This document shows, in pieces, positions 8,101 through 14,160 of a stretch of DNA of 19,814 nt. A program made the position numbers and the translations under genes. The notes below the pieces were generated by a model that ran no database searches, was not told where the DNA came from, and was given only the letters and a program-made list of their open reading frames with translations. The stretch comes from an uncultured Paenibacillaceae bacterium (GTDB lineage: Bacteria > Bacillota > Bacilli > Aneurinibacillales > Aneurinibacillaceae). The stretch is taken from NCBI GenBank assembly GCA_937874515.1, contig CALNBV010000185.1:1-19814 (forward strand), written 5' to 3'. Positions within the stretch are counted from its first letter, which is position 1. Each line of letters opens with the position of its first letter.

Positions 8101-9311
8101 TTTTCTTCTTGCTCCTTGATTTCCATTTGCAAAAAGACGTGTTTTTCTTTTGTTTCTTGTACCTGGTCCTCCAACTGTCGTTCTTTCAGGGTTAAACCAT
8201 CCACCTGGCGCCCTTTTCCCTCCAGTTTTTTCTCTGTTTCATCCTTCTCCTGTAGAAGATTCGCCTTTTCTTCCGCTGCTATATACCCATCATGTTTCAT
8301 CAGGGATTTTTGTTCTTCCTCTAAAACCTTTTGTTCAAGAACTCTAGCCTGATGCTCTTCTTTCAGTTCAATAGACTTCTTTTCCAATTGGGCAAGGGTC
8401 TTGCGCTGGTTTTCAAAAGCCTGGCGGGCATCCTCTTCTTGCTTTTTGGCCCCAAGAAATCCTTCCGTTTTTTCCAACAGTTGCAATTGATTATAACGGT
8501 CATATTTTTCAACCACTTTTTTGAGGGCATCCCGATCCTTAGTAAATTGTTTGATTTGCCTCTCAATTTGCTCCATGCTTTCAATGGTATCGGAAAGAGG
8601 ACGCAACTCCCCATCTGTCAGGGGTGGAAGAGCACCGTTTAGAATGCCATAAATAGTTGTTGGTTTAAATTCTTTGGACAACTTAGGACTGCGTAACTGA
8701 ATTAATAGTTTCATTAAATCTTCATAAGCACTAATATTTTCGAAGCCAAACAAATACTGGTTCACCAGCTTCATGTATTCTCCCTGGCCCCGTACCACCT
8801 GACCCCCATCCCCAACTTGCTTCTCCAACTGTATACGGGTAAGGGGGATTTTTTGTTGTTTACCTGTTTCTTCATTATAAGAAGCCTTTTGATAGAGGAG
8901 AAAATCAATCCCAATACGGCGGTTATCCGTAATAATAAAGCCCCAGAAGTCGGTTTTCCCGTTCCGCTTCGCCTGCAGACCAATGCCTGTAGTCAAATAT
9001 TGCTCCGTGTTTGCCCGCTTATATTCTAAAAAGAGGTAGCCTGTCCGCTCCTCGTTGTTCATAATTTCTTTCTCACCCAGAAGGTAATCCTCCATGCGAC
9101 GAGCTGTCGAGCCAAAGGGATCCAGACGATCGGGACTTTTCCTTCCATCCAATAAGACAGTAATTAAACTTTGCATGGTGACCGATTTGCCTGAACCATT
9201 GCTACCCCGCAACAACATCTTGCCATTGGCAAAGGAATAAATCTGCTCGTCATAATACCAGAAATTAAAGAGTCCTGTCCGATTCATTTTCCACTTGTTG
9301 ATGGTTTCCAT
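5097..9311 (-). CDS. jetC: Wadjet protein JetC (SMC-like ATPase)
   Basis: A 1404-aa SMC/MukB-like ATPase, the motor of the Wadjet complex that extrudes DNA loops. The N-terminal segment NRTGLFNFWYYDEQIYSF precedes the Walker A motif at 36-43 (GSNGSGKS). Long charged, Q/E/K-rich coiled coils cover about 250-590 and 745-1030 and beyond. A less helical hinge-like domain at about 595-740 (PRHPDVEMARQAL, later GLIVPGGELDEKR) lies between them. The C-terminal head has the ABC signature at 1285-1290 (FSGGEK) and Walker B at D1320-E1321 (ICLDEAFAGVD). The length fits the TIGR02680-type family (about 1350-1400 aa). The start is ATG at 9311, with GAAGGGAAGG just upstream. It overlaps jetB by 47 bp and jetD by 23 bp. 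All ATPase motifs are intact, so the protein is probably active. Confidence 0.96.
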   Translation of the reverse strand: METINKWKMNRTGLFNFWYYDEQIYSFANGKMLLRGSNGSGKSVTMQSLITVLLDGRKSPDRLDPFGSTARRMEDYLLGEKEIMNNEERTGYLFLEYKRANTEQYLTTGIGLQAKRNGKTDFWGFIITDNRRIGIDFLLYQKASYNEETGKQQKIPLTRIQLEKQVGDGGQVVRGQGEYMKLVNQYLFGFENISAYEDLMKLLIQLRSPKLSKEFKPTTIYGILNGALPPLTDGELRPLSDTIESMEQIERQIKQFTKDRDALKKVVEKYDRYNQLQLLEKTEGFLGAKKQEEDARQAFENQRKTLAQLEKKSIELKEEHQARVLEQKVLEEEQKSLMKHDGYIAAEEKANLLQEKDETEKKLEGKGRQVDGLTLKERQLEDQVQETKEKHVFLQMEIKEQEENLEELAEAVDFTEGHGMAKNSLQEQPTERKVMELWQQEARNHQSWLTSLLKKIQKVESYKQKAEHAKKEWDEALKDRDEQAKVVSQSEESFFLEREGYLEEVYRWISAREGVFPLKEEEISVIAKGVQQFYEGTSREDVRNQIEEAYRKHIILLKNEENDWLQQRKQNTSQWDDTKEELQQWKEKKDPEPPRHPDVEMARQALQEAGIPHVPLYGAVEFMEEVSPGKRERIESVLMDMNFLDGLIVPGGELDEKRLSGPLYDRVFRPAPLIMAHTLADYLKPTPPVEKGITESDIMAVLASIPVEDVLSPTFSNEEGIALSVEQGSYTLSLLHGTAPRREQALYIGKEARARYRQRKIQELEQRCEEFQHKDEVFVGELEKVERKLAELNEVRQLFPSDASLYKQWNEWQRLTQRLDLLEKELEKKNDRYRTAFLTLNQLSSQLQGEPRPMNLPLTVESYEEALSMMGDYLMELGKLSSLVQDLGHCMGVVKSMEERLLELQQQVDEAKGEVSVLMNQRQKLGLSLEMIEKRLALLDADGIQRRVAEVKGRLDDLPGKIDSLNKEGIRTETEMEHHQKELPQMDEACHFYGKLVQAWDELLEREKSRKLVLPEVLPLILPEKERAKILRSFLSTKEGNVDGKNIVQQLTNAYYQQQDQLFEYRFRQEETEDRVTLPVPPSWLAEKVNFALRQLEEQQKRMILLLDYEGKKVSPYDVLRQVEQRLEEQTLILSEKDRELYEEVIMNSIGKAISERIARAERWVEQMNQLMGERNNSTHLIFSLQWKPLTADRDDQLDTKEVVELLRADSRWMKKEDMNKIVSHFKSQIEQAKEESKGRERGYDTLHQLIKEVLDYRRWFAFTLYFRKGTDKKKELTNNAFYKFSGGEKAMAMYIPLFTAAYSRYKEARPDAPYLICLDEAFAGVDENNIRDMFDLVEQLGFDYMMNSQALWGDYDTVSSLAIYELLRPKNAPYVTVMPYLWDGQIRHFMDQEEMENGILVNV

Positions 9312-10500
9312 GGCCTTCCCTTCTTTCTATGTAATCACAGGGATACTGTCCAATGAGGCGTCCGGCACCCTGGTTTAAATAGTACACCCCATTTTCTTTG
9401 TCTTCCTCAAGCATTTTCCATCCAATTAACTCTTTCTTCATATCCCGCAAAAGAGTACCTTCCCCGACATCCCGATAGGCTTTGATCCATCCCCGTCCCG
9501 TTTCTTCTTTACACCGTCTCACCAATCGAAGAAAATCAGATTCCGTGAGTAAAATGCGACCATCAGCAGCACAGGCCAACTTCTCCCTGGCCACTTCCTC
9601 ACGAATAGTGCCCATCCAATGCAAGAGAATATCAGAAATCCCCCGCTGATCAGGAAAGAAGGCCATATAGGACTTCTTCTCTGTCACCGTTAACATCCCA
9701 GCATGCTTATATAATTCAAAATTAAAATAAGTATGGGATTCCAGATCTACTTTTAGACGATTGCGCATATTCCGCAAGTATATAAAGTCCTCATCCCAGG
9801 ATTCATGGGCATAGTAAGCAGGAGTTAACAACAGCTGGCGATACACCCGATGCCGGCGGCTGGCGGTAGCCTGTCCGTCTCCCATTTGTCCCGCTTCAAG
9901 CAACTCTTCGATTCTCGTAAACTCCGTAATGTCTTTCGGGTAAGCTCGCAAAAAATAACGGGCCACAACAGGTACTTCATAAAGAACCTCATGGTCTTCA
10001 TTCTGGCCAAAGCCTTCACTTTGCCCATCCACCACTTTTAAAACCCCTACTTCTTCTGCAAATTTAAGAACCCGAACCAATCCCCGGCGCAAACTATACG
10101 AGTTCCAATTCAACAGCTCCTCCCCTTCTTCTAATGGATAAAGGGCAAGGATTCCTTCACACAACTCCCCTAACAAAAACTGGTCATCCACCGTTTTTGT
10201 TTCCAAAAAAGCCATCACACAGCAAAACATCACATAATCCGTGGAGGCCTCAAAAGCCTCAATCCCCATCCAGGCAGTAGGTTGAGCGGGAATCTTCTCC
10301 AACTTCACAAAATCCCTGTGAACAAAAAGGCGAAAGCCGCATTTATCAAGAAAATAGCCCCGCAGGTCATTTTCTCGCTCACACACCTGACGGTACATGT
10401 CCGGTTCTTTTTCCCGTAGAATCCAAAAATACTCCAACAAATAAGAGGCGGCCTCTTTCGCCACTTCATCAAATGGATACGCTTTCTTTTCCACTAACAT
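9265..10500 (-). CDS. jetB: Wadjet protein JetB (DUF2398, KITE-like subunit)
   Basis: A 411-aa protein matching the DUF2398/TIGR02678 type: N-terminal helices (ASYLLEYFWILREKEPDMYR), a segment with CGFRLFVHRDFVKLEKIP, the Arg-rich RRHRVYRQLLLTPAYY, and a late winged-helix-like part (TLLRDMKKELIGWKMLEED). In Wadjet, JetB pairs with the kleisin JetA and bridges the JetC heads, as MukE or ScpB do in other SMC complexes. The start is ATG at 10500, 8 nt after GAGGAGG and 15 nt after the jetA stop. The 47-bp overlap with jetC suggests tight stoichiometric coupling. No truncation is seen. Confidence 0.92.
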   Translation of the reverse strand: MLVEKKAYPFDEVAKEAASYLLEYFWILREKEPDMYRQVCERENDLRGYFLDKCGFRLFVHRDFVKLEKIPAQPTAWMGIEAFEASTDYVMFCCVMAFLETKTVDDQFLLGELCEGILALYPLEEGEELLNWNSYSLRRGLVRVLKFAEEVGVLKVVDGQSEGFGQNEDHEVLYEVPVVARYFLRAYPKDITEFTRIEELLEAGQMGDGQATASRRHRVYRQLLLTPAYYAHESWDEDFIYLRNMRNRLKVDLESHTYFNFELYKHAGMLTVTEKKSYMAFFPDQRGISDILLHWMGTIREEVAREKLACAADGRILLTESDFLRLVRRCKEETGRGWIKAYRDVGEGTLLRDMKKELIGWKMLEEDKENGVYYLNQGAGRLIGQYPCDYIERREGHGNHQQVENESDRTL

Positions 10501-10515
10501 TAGGTCCGCCTCCTC

Positions 10516-12036
10516 TTATGCTAAAAATCGAATAACAAAGTTAGGCAATTCCAATTGACCATCTTCTGCCCGCAAAAGGATCCGATGATCATCTACCCGC
10601 ACCAACTGAATGGTTCGCCCTGTTTCCGTTCGGGAAATTCGTTCTTCATTGGCCATACACTTGCCAATCCAATGTAAAAGGGTTTTCCGGACAAAAGGCT
10701 CCACCACAGGCAAATTACCAATTTCCAACCTACCGTTTTCAATGAAACTTTCAATCTTTTCCTTTTCGTATTTCATCTGTTGCAAATATTGCTGGCGCAA
10801 AGCCTCCTTCTCCTGGCTTCGGTCTGTCACAGCCCCTGGCTTACTTTTCTCCCGATAGGTTCGTTCCCTGGGTTTAAGCTGCACTTCTTCTGCCCCTTCC
10901 TCCCAGATGTACCGGTTCAAATCCTCTCCCCCCGGCTCATTCACCTGTAAATGGCGGGTATGAAATGCGCCAAAAACAACAGAAGAAAGGCGATGGCATT
11001 CTTCCGGGGAATCCAGGCGACGAAACCATTGGGCAAGATACAAGTAATCCTTTTTTCGGCTTTGTAGAGTGGCATTTTTCTCCCCCATTCGTTGCACTAC
11101 ACGGGCTATGCGGCGAATAGCTCCATTGGTCATGTCCTGTAAACGATTCACTTCAGGGGCTCCACCCCCATGGCCTAAAAACCAATCCTTCAAGCTCTGC
11201 CATTGGTCCAAATAGGACTCTCGAATCTCTTCCCCTTCAAATGATTCATCCAAACGGGGAATGCTTTCCTGATACTTCACAAGGCGGGCCACCACCTGTT
11301 CCAACCAAGGATTTTGTACTGCTTGTAAAATCCCCTGAATCTTGGCGGAACTTTGTTGCAAATCCAGCACGAAGTAGCGCAGATAATCGGTGAAACGATC
11401 CTTATACACAATAAAGGCATCAGTCATCATCCGCTCTTCCACTTTTTCACTATGTAAATGGGCAATGTACCCAGAGGCATCTTCAACAATCCGGCGAAAC
11501 GTACCATGCCATTCTTCCCAAAGACGGTTTAGTTCCTTTCCTTCCATGGCGAGGGCTTCATAGCTAAACCGTGATTCTCCCTCCCGGGCATAGGGATTTT
11601 CCTCTACCTTTGTAAGGGCTATTAAATGTTCCAATAAGCGGTCAAATAAGGTACTTTCCAAAGAACCGCCAAAGGATTCCCCCAACTTCTCTAGCTTTTG
11701 TACCATCCTCTCAATCTCCACCGTATAAGGGGTACACTGATAGCGATATCGCTTCCGTTTAAACATTTCAACACTTGTAGCCCGCCCCGTTTCCTGGCGG
11801 GCAATGAGATTCTTCCAATTGACCAGCTGGTTTAAATCTTGCTCCAGTTTTTCTTCTGTATAGGAAGAAAAATAAGGACTTTGTTTTAAATGTTGCAAAA
11901 TTTCTTCTGGATAAAGGTAATGGCGCAACCGTTCGTGCTGCACATAAAAGTAATGGAGTATGGCCTGGTAGCGATCAGAATTATCCGCCGTCAAATAGGC
12001 CGCTTCCGTAATTTTTTGTCGGTATTTCACTTCCAT
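10516..12036 (-). CDS. jetA: Wadjet protein JetA (DUF2397, kleisin-like subunit)
   Basis: A 506-aa protein with the DUF2397/TIGR02677 look: an N-terminal winged-helix region (YLTADNSDRYQAILHYFYVQ), then long helices (ALAMEGKELNRLWEEWH; YKDRFTDYLRYFVLDLQQSS), and an Arg-rich middle (IRRIARVVQRMGEKN). The C-terminal winged helix ends in DDHRILLRAEDGQLELPNF. JetA is the kleisin of the Wadjet SMC complex and closes the ring around DNA. It is the first gene of a four-gene operon whose order (A-B-C-D) is the canonical one. The start is ATG at 12036, preceded by TAGGAGAG about 10 nt upstream. DUF2397/2398/2399 together mark one of the described Wadjet types, which I recall as type II. Confidence 0.93.
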   Translation of the reverse strand: MEVKYRQKITEAAYLTADNSDRYQAILHYFYVQHERLRHYLYPEEILQHLKQSPYFSSYTEEKLEQDLNQLVNWKNLIARQETGRATSVEMFKRKRYRYQCTPYTVEIERMVQKLEKLGESFGGSLESTLFDRLLEHLIALTKVEENPYAREGESRFSYEALAMEGKELNRLWEEWHGTFRRIVEDASGYIAHLHSEKVEERMMTDAFIVYKDRFTDYLRYFVLDLQQSSAKIQGILQAVQNPWLEQVVARLVKYQESIPRLDESFEGEEIRESYLDQWQSLKDWFLGHGGGAPEVNRLQDMTNGAIRRIARVVQRMGEKNATLQSRKKDYLYLAQWFRRLDSPEECHRLSSVVFGAFHTRHLQVNEPGGEDLNRYIWEEGAEEVQLKPRERTYREKSKPGAVTDRSQEKEALRQQYLQQMKYEKEKIESFIENGRLEIGNLPVVEPFVRKTLLHWIGKCMANEERISRTETGRTIQLVRVDDHRILLRAEDGQLELPNFVIRFLA

Positions 12037-12076
12037 TTGCTGATTCTCTCCTAATATAACGAGTTGGATTTCTTCT

Positions 12077-12082
12077 ATTATA
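12077..12082 (-). promoter_or_regulatory. Possible -10 box of the jet operon promoter
   Basis: A perfect TATAAT on the minus strand, 40 nt before the jetA start. No convincing -35 lies 16-18 bp upstream, so it would need an activator or be weak. The stronger promoter at 12285-12313 is an alternative source of jet transcripts if the intervening hairpin leaks. Confidence 0.35.
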
Positions 12083-12179
12083 TTGGATTAATGGGGGTGG
12101 ATGGTAGTCTATAGAGAAGGGATTTTGTGGGGATTTGTACAAATCTTCAATAAAAAAAAAGGAGGGATAAAATACTTAT

Positions 12180-12278
12180 TTTATAATACAAAACCACCTT
12201 ATCCGTTAGAATAAGGTGGTTAGGGACTTTTAGCAAGCTACAATAGCTTGACACGCCGTCTTGGCTATACGTTATTTT
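12180..12278 (-). ncRNA. Candidate small structured RNA (possible orphan antitoxin RNA of a decayed type I TA locus)
   Basis: Downstream of a good promoter, the predicted minus-strand transcript (start about 12278) contains three hairpins. The first is GCC-AAGAC-GGC. The second is a perfect 7-bp stem CAAGCTA/TAGCTTG with a 3-nt loop (12234-12250). The third is a perfect 11-bp stem AACCACCTTAT/ATAAGGTGGTT (12192-12221) followed by TTTTGTATT, which works as an intrinsic terminator. The total is about 95 nt with no ORF. The arrangement resembles antisense RNAs that overlap the 3' end of small holin-like toxin genes in Bacilli. On the opposite strand a ribosome binding site remains but no toxin ORF does. 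The family link is from memory and uncertain. Confidence 0.5.
12192..12221 (-). terminator. Intrinsic terminator ending the small RNA, upstream of jetA
   Basis: Perfect 11-bp arms (12192-12202 and 12211-12221) with an 8-nt loop. On the minus strand it is followed by TTTTGTATT, a moderate T-tract. On the plus strand there is no T-run. Read-through would carry transcription into the jet operon. Confidence 0.65.
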
Positions 12279-12284
12279 ATGTAA

Positions 12285-12313
12285 ATTTTACCATGTATTC
12301 CTTAACTGGTCAA
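12285..12313 (-). promoter_or_regulatory. Strong sigma-A promoter for the candidate small RNA
   Basis: TTGACC (12308-12313) and TAAAAT (12285-12290) on the minus strand are separated by exactly 17 bp. There is a TGG directly before the -10 (extended -10 character). It is the best-scoring promoter in the stretch and lies 250 nt upstream of jetA. Confidence 0.7.
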
Positions 12314-12467
12314 ACAAATTCATAACACCAATCATCAAAATTTGAATTTCCCATCCTATCTAACAAAGAAACCGCAATATCAATGTTTCTAGACTCTTTT
12401 TTGTAATGCCAATAATCCCATATTAACGATGTTATTTTTGTTAAGTCTAAATAATAGACACAAAAAA

Positions 12468-12498
12468 TAAAAAACGAGCTCACCTTTCGGGGCTCGTT
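12468..12498 (-). terminator. Terminator of the DUF6155-like gene
   Basis: Arms AACGAGC (12473-12479 on the plus strand) and GCTCGTT (12492-12498) form the stem. On the minus strand it is followed by TTTTTTATTTTTT. It begins about 5 nt after the TAA of the DUF6155-like gene. It is a near copy of the hairpin at 3625-3650. Confidence 0.85.
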
Positions 12499-12525
12499 CT
12501 TTATTATTCTTCCTCCCATTCAACT
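12468..12525 (+). repeat. Direct repeat, right copy
   Basis: Partner of 3620-3676, offset 8848 bp, same orientation, 2 mismatches and one 1-nt indel over about 57 bp. Here the repeat begins just past the terminator and extends into the last residues of the DUF6155-like coding sequence. Confidence 0.85.
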
Positions 12526-13052
12526 ACCAACTGAGAAAATAGGTGTCTTAACTTCTCCTGAAATTCCTCTCCAATATGGCCGGCATCATCTATGATGATT
12601 TGTAACCTTTCATAGTAGGGTTTATGTAAATCAACCTGTCCCATAAGTTCCTTTACCGCTTTCCCGTACATGGAAACCAGACTTTCAATAAAGTATTCCC
12701 CTGGGTTTCGGTTAAAATGGGCATAACCAACGCCCATTTCCACATAAAAAATCATTAAATCCAATGTTCGTTCGTCATCATGGGTTAACTTTCTGAATTC
12801 CGTTATGGCTTTTTTAGCGTGGGTGATTTTAAATTTGTTTGAGCCATGTTTAGGAAAAAATTCGTGGAGAATCTGGCTTTTCGCCTTGTTGTACAAGTTT
12901 TCAATGGCTTCACTAGGATTAAGGACGTGGTTAATATAGTCTCTAACATCCCCATTCATCTTATAGCAATCCATAATCAAGGAAATCAATTTTTCCTTCT
13001 CAAAATTTCTAAGTTCCCTTTTTATTTGCGGGGCCGTGCGAGTTTTAGGCAT
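12504..13052 (-). CDS. DUF6155-like protein of unknown function
   Basis: A 182-aa soluble, mostly helical protein. The pattern KREL..FEKEKLISLIMDCYK at the N-terminus, ILHEFFPKHG in the middle, then AKKAITEFRKL and LDLMIFYVEMGVGY, and a C-terminal acidic end, matches what I recall of DUF6155 proteins (Bacilli and Bacteroidetes). Their role is unknown. The start is ATG at 13052, 10 nt after AAAGGA. An in-frame GTG at 13073 is rejected because it precedes that RBS. A TATAAT at 13076-13081 on the minus strand could serve as -10. The last residues (EWEEE) lie in the direct repeat, so this gene's 3' end is what is duplicated next to hicA. The gene sits beside defence and toxin-antitoxin genes, but nothing visible assigns it a role there. 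Confidence 0.7.
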   Translation of the reverse strand: MPKTRTAPQIKRELRNFEKEKLISLIMDCYKMNGDVRDYINHVLNPSEAIENLYNKAKSQILHEFFPKHGSNKFKITHAKKAITEFRKLTHDDERTLDLMIFYVEMGVGYAHFNRNPGEYFIESLVSMYGKAVKELMGQVDLHKPYYERLQIIIDDAGHIGEEFQEKLRHLFSQLVVEWEEE

Positions 13053-13075
13053 ACTGCATGTTTCCTTTACCACTT

Positions 13076-13081
13076 ATTATA
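13076..13081 (-). promoter_or_regulatory. Possible -10 box for the DUF6155-like gene
   Basis: TATAAT on the minus strand, 24 nt before the start codon. No good -35 is present; the upstream spacer region is A-rich. Confidence 0.3.
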
Positions 13082-13150
13082 ATCGTTTTTAAGCTGTATT
13101 TTTTTCATTCCTAGCAATTTTTAGGGGTGTTGTGTTTTATATCTAACCGT

Positions 13151-13240
13151 TTAAAGTTTATCCCAAGTGACAACATCTTCCGGAGGATTTACTTTGGCAT
13201 GGGCTGCAATATAGGCATCAAGCCAAAGTTTTCGTGCCAA
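13151..13240 (-). CDS. Small 29-aa ORF directly after the AbrB-like gene
   Basis: A TTG start (13238-13240) immediately follows the TAA of the AbrB-like gene, with GGGGAGG placed 8 nt upstream inside that gene's 3' end. The 29-residue product starts with MARKLWLDAYIAAHAKV and ends in TWDKL. Spacing and RBS indicate translational coupling. It could be a genuine small protein or the start of a partner gene that lost its remainder. I do not recognise a family. Confidence 0.5.
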   Translation of the reverse strand: MARKLWLDAYIAAHAKVNPPEDVVTWDKL

Positions 13241-13576
13241 TTAGTCTTCCTCCCCGTCCCTTAATTCCTTCTCAGCCATATTCTTATAAACTTCTTTTCT
13301 AATTTCATCGACTGGTTTGAAAGACTTTTTTATTTTTATTATACCTACAAGGTCGGATAAATTTTGTTTCTTCACAACCTCACCCTTCACTTCACCATCT
13401 TTATTTAAAATAAAAGGTAATTCATCGCCTTCTGTGAGGCTTAGGGGCTTCCGAATTTCAATGGGAATGACGATTTGTCCACGGCTCGACACCCGACTTG
13501 TTGCCTTTACCACGCCATTGGGTTGATGATTTGTAAACTCAATCATACTTATACATCCAGCTTCTTTTATACTCAT
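13241..13576 (-). CDS. AbrB/SpoVT-domain protein (MazE-like antitoxin or regulator)
   Basis: Up to 111 aa. The N-terminal swapped-hairpin domain is clear: VKATSRVSSRGQIVIPIEIR, then LSLTEGDELPFIL. This is the SpoVT-AbrB DNA-binding fold of AbrB and MazE-type antitoxins. The C-terminal half is charged and helical (FKPVDEIRKEVYKNMAEKEL), as in antitoxins that clamp a partner. The usual toxin (PIN or MazF) is missing; only a 29-codon ORF follows. The start is uncertain: ATG at 13576 or ATG at 13546 (101 aa). Neither has a strong RBS, and the segment between them is a degenerate duplication (AAAGAAGCT-A/G-GATG repeated). Confidence 0.75.
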   Translation of the reverse strand: MSIKEAGCISMIEFTNHQPNGVVKATSRVSSRGQIVIPIEIRKPLSLTEGDELPFILNKDGEVKGEVVKKQNLSDLVGIIKIKKSFKPVDEIRKEVYKNMAEKELRDGEED

Positions 13577-13589
13577 CTAGCTTCTTTAT

Positions 13590-13598
13590 ATTATAACA
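13590..13598 (-). promoter_or_regulatory. Extended -10 promoter of the AbrB-like gene
   Basis: TGTTATAAT on the minus strand (TGn plus TATAAT), 14 nt before the first possible start codon. No -35 is evident. The surrounding 20 bp are nearly repeated at the promoter near 15219. Confidence 0.5.
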
Positions 13599-13688
13599 GT
13601 TAATAATAAGAATCGCGGGGAAATATTAATGTCTTGAATATCAAGTGAAAGGAATTGAATATACTGTAATAATAAAGAACTTAATGGA

Positions 13689-13883
13689 ATGACACCTAAG
13701 AAAGTGTGTGAAAAAATGAAAATGATTGAGTTATATCAAAGGGTTTTAAACGGAGATAAATTTAAAAGTCTCAAGGACATTAATTTGGGATGCTTACCTG
13801 TAAAACAACCCGTTGATTTAGTCGGTCGTTCACCCATTATGCAGGAGCTCGCTAAAAGATATTCCTATAATTTAAAAAGATAA
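13689..13883 (+). CDS. Hypothetical 64-aa protein (doubtful)
   Basis: A plus-strand ORF with reasonable amino-acid composition (IELYQRVLNGDKFKSL, ending in GRSPIMQELAKRYSYNL). The RBS is poor (an A-rich leader, no GGAGG), and a second ATG pair at 13716 and 13722 is equally possible. It ends right at the hairpin at 13887. A TATACT at 13660-13665 could be a -10. No family is recognised; it may be the C-terminal relic of a longer gene. Confidence 0.35.
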   Translation: MTPKKVCEKMKMIELYQRVLNGDKFKSLKDINLGCLPVKQPVDLVGRSPIMQELAKRYSYNLKR

Positions 13884-13911
13884 ATAAAACCCCACTTTAT
13901 TGGTGGGGTTT
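13881..13911 (-). terminator. Terminator of the 61-aa protein gene
   Basis: Perfect 9-bp arms AAACCCCAC (13887-13895) and GTGGGGTTT (13903-13911) with a 7-nt loop. On the minus strand the stem runs into TTTTATTTATC. On the plus strand the T-tract is only three long, so it mainly serves the minus-strand genes. Confidence 0.8.
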
Positions 13912-13927
13912 ACGGAATTTGTTTGTA

Positions 13928-14113
13928 CTATCGGGTATGGGTAATTCTCACTACTAAAGGGTCTGTTTTACTAACATGAACGGGTTTAACAATATTTCCG
14001 GTAATGAAAATATCCTCTTCATCATTCACTTGTTGAGAGCTTACTTCACTTAATTTTTTAGCGGCCCGTTCTTTTACATCTTGTGGATTTATTGGAGTTT
14101 TAACTTTAGCCAT
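13928..14113 (-). CDS. Hypothetical 61-aa protein
   Basis: A small hydrophilic protein: MAKVKTPINPQDVKERAAKK at the start, then an acidic turn (NDEEDIFI), ending with DPLVVRITHTR. The start is ATG at 14113, 9 nt after AAAGGAG. The open frame extends to 14164 but without an RBS. It lies 47 nt behind the membrane-protein gene, ahead of a good terminator, so the two form a bicistronic unit. No family is recognised. Confidence 0.6.
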   Translation of the reverse strand: MAKVKTPINPQDVKERAAKKLSEVSSQQVNDEEDIFITGNIVKPVHVSKTDPLVVRITHTR

Positions 14114-14160
14114 TAACAACCACTCCTTTTTTCCATAATAAATGAGAATTATTTTACCCG

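Larger units (their letters stand above)
12037..12503. other. Gene-poor stretch between jetA and the DUF6155-like gene
   Basis: This 467-bp AT-rich region contains no convincing protein gene. It holds the jet -10 box, an AAAGGAGGG at about 12158-12166 on the plus strand with no ORF behind it, a candidate structured RNA on the minus strand with promoter and terminator, and the right copy of the direct repeat. A minus-strand frame through 12310-12470 (segments such as SLIWDYWHYKKESRNIDIAV) starts only by reading through the terminator at 12473-12498. It may be the tail of a lost gene. Confidence 0.6.

Noticed and set aside
12158..12220. Search for a holin-like toxin ORF behind the plus-strand AAAGGAGGG
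   Set aside because: No ATG/GTG/TTG at a suitable distance opens a frame with a hydrophobic helix; only a 13-codon frame without initiator is present.
12192..12250. Two adjacent hairpins considered as a CRISPR repeat or transposon end
   Set aside because: No repeated unit with spacers, no terminal inverted repeat partner and no transposase in the window.
12310..12519. 69-aa minus-strand ORF after the DUF6155-like gene
   Set aside because: Its start lies inside the 3' end of the DUF6155-like gene, it reads through a strong terminator, and its stop overlaps the -35 of the RNA promoter. At most the downstream part is a gene relic.
13053..13073. Upstream GTG start for the DUF6155-like gene
   Set aside because: It lies before the AAAGGA ribosome binding site that serves ATG 13052 and has no RBS of its own.
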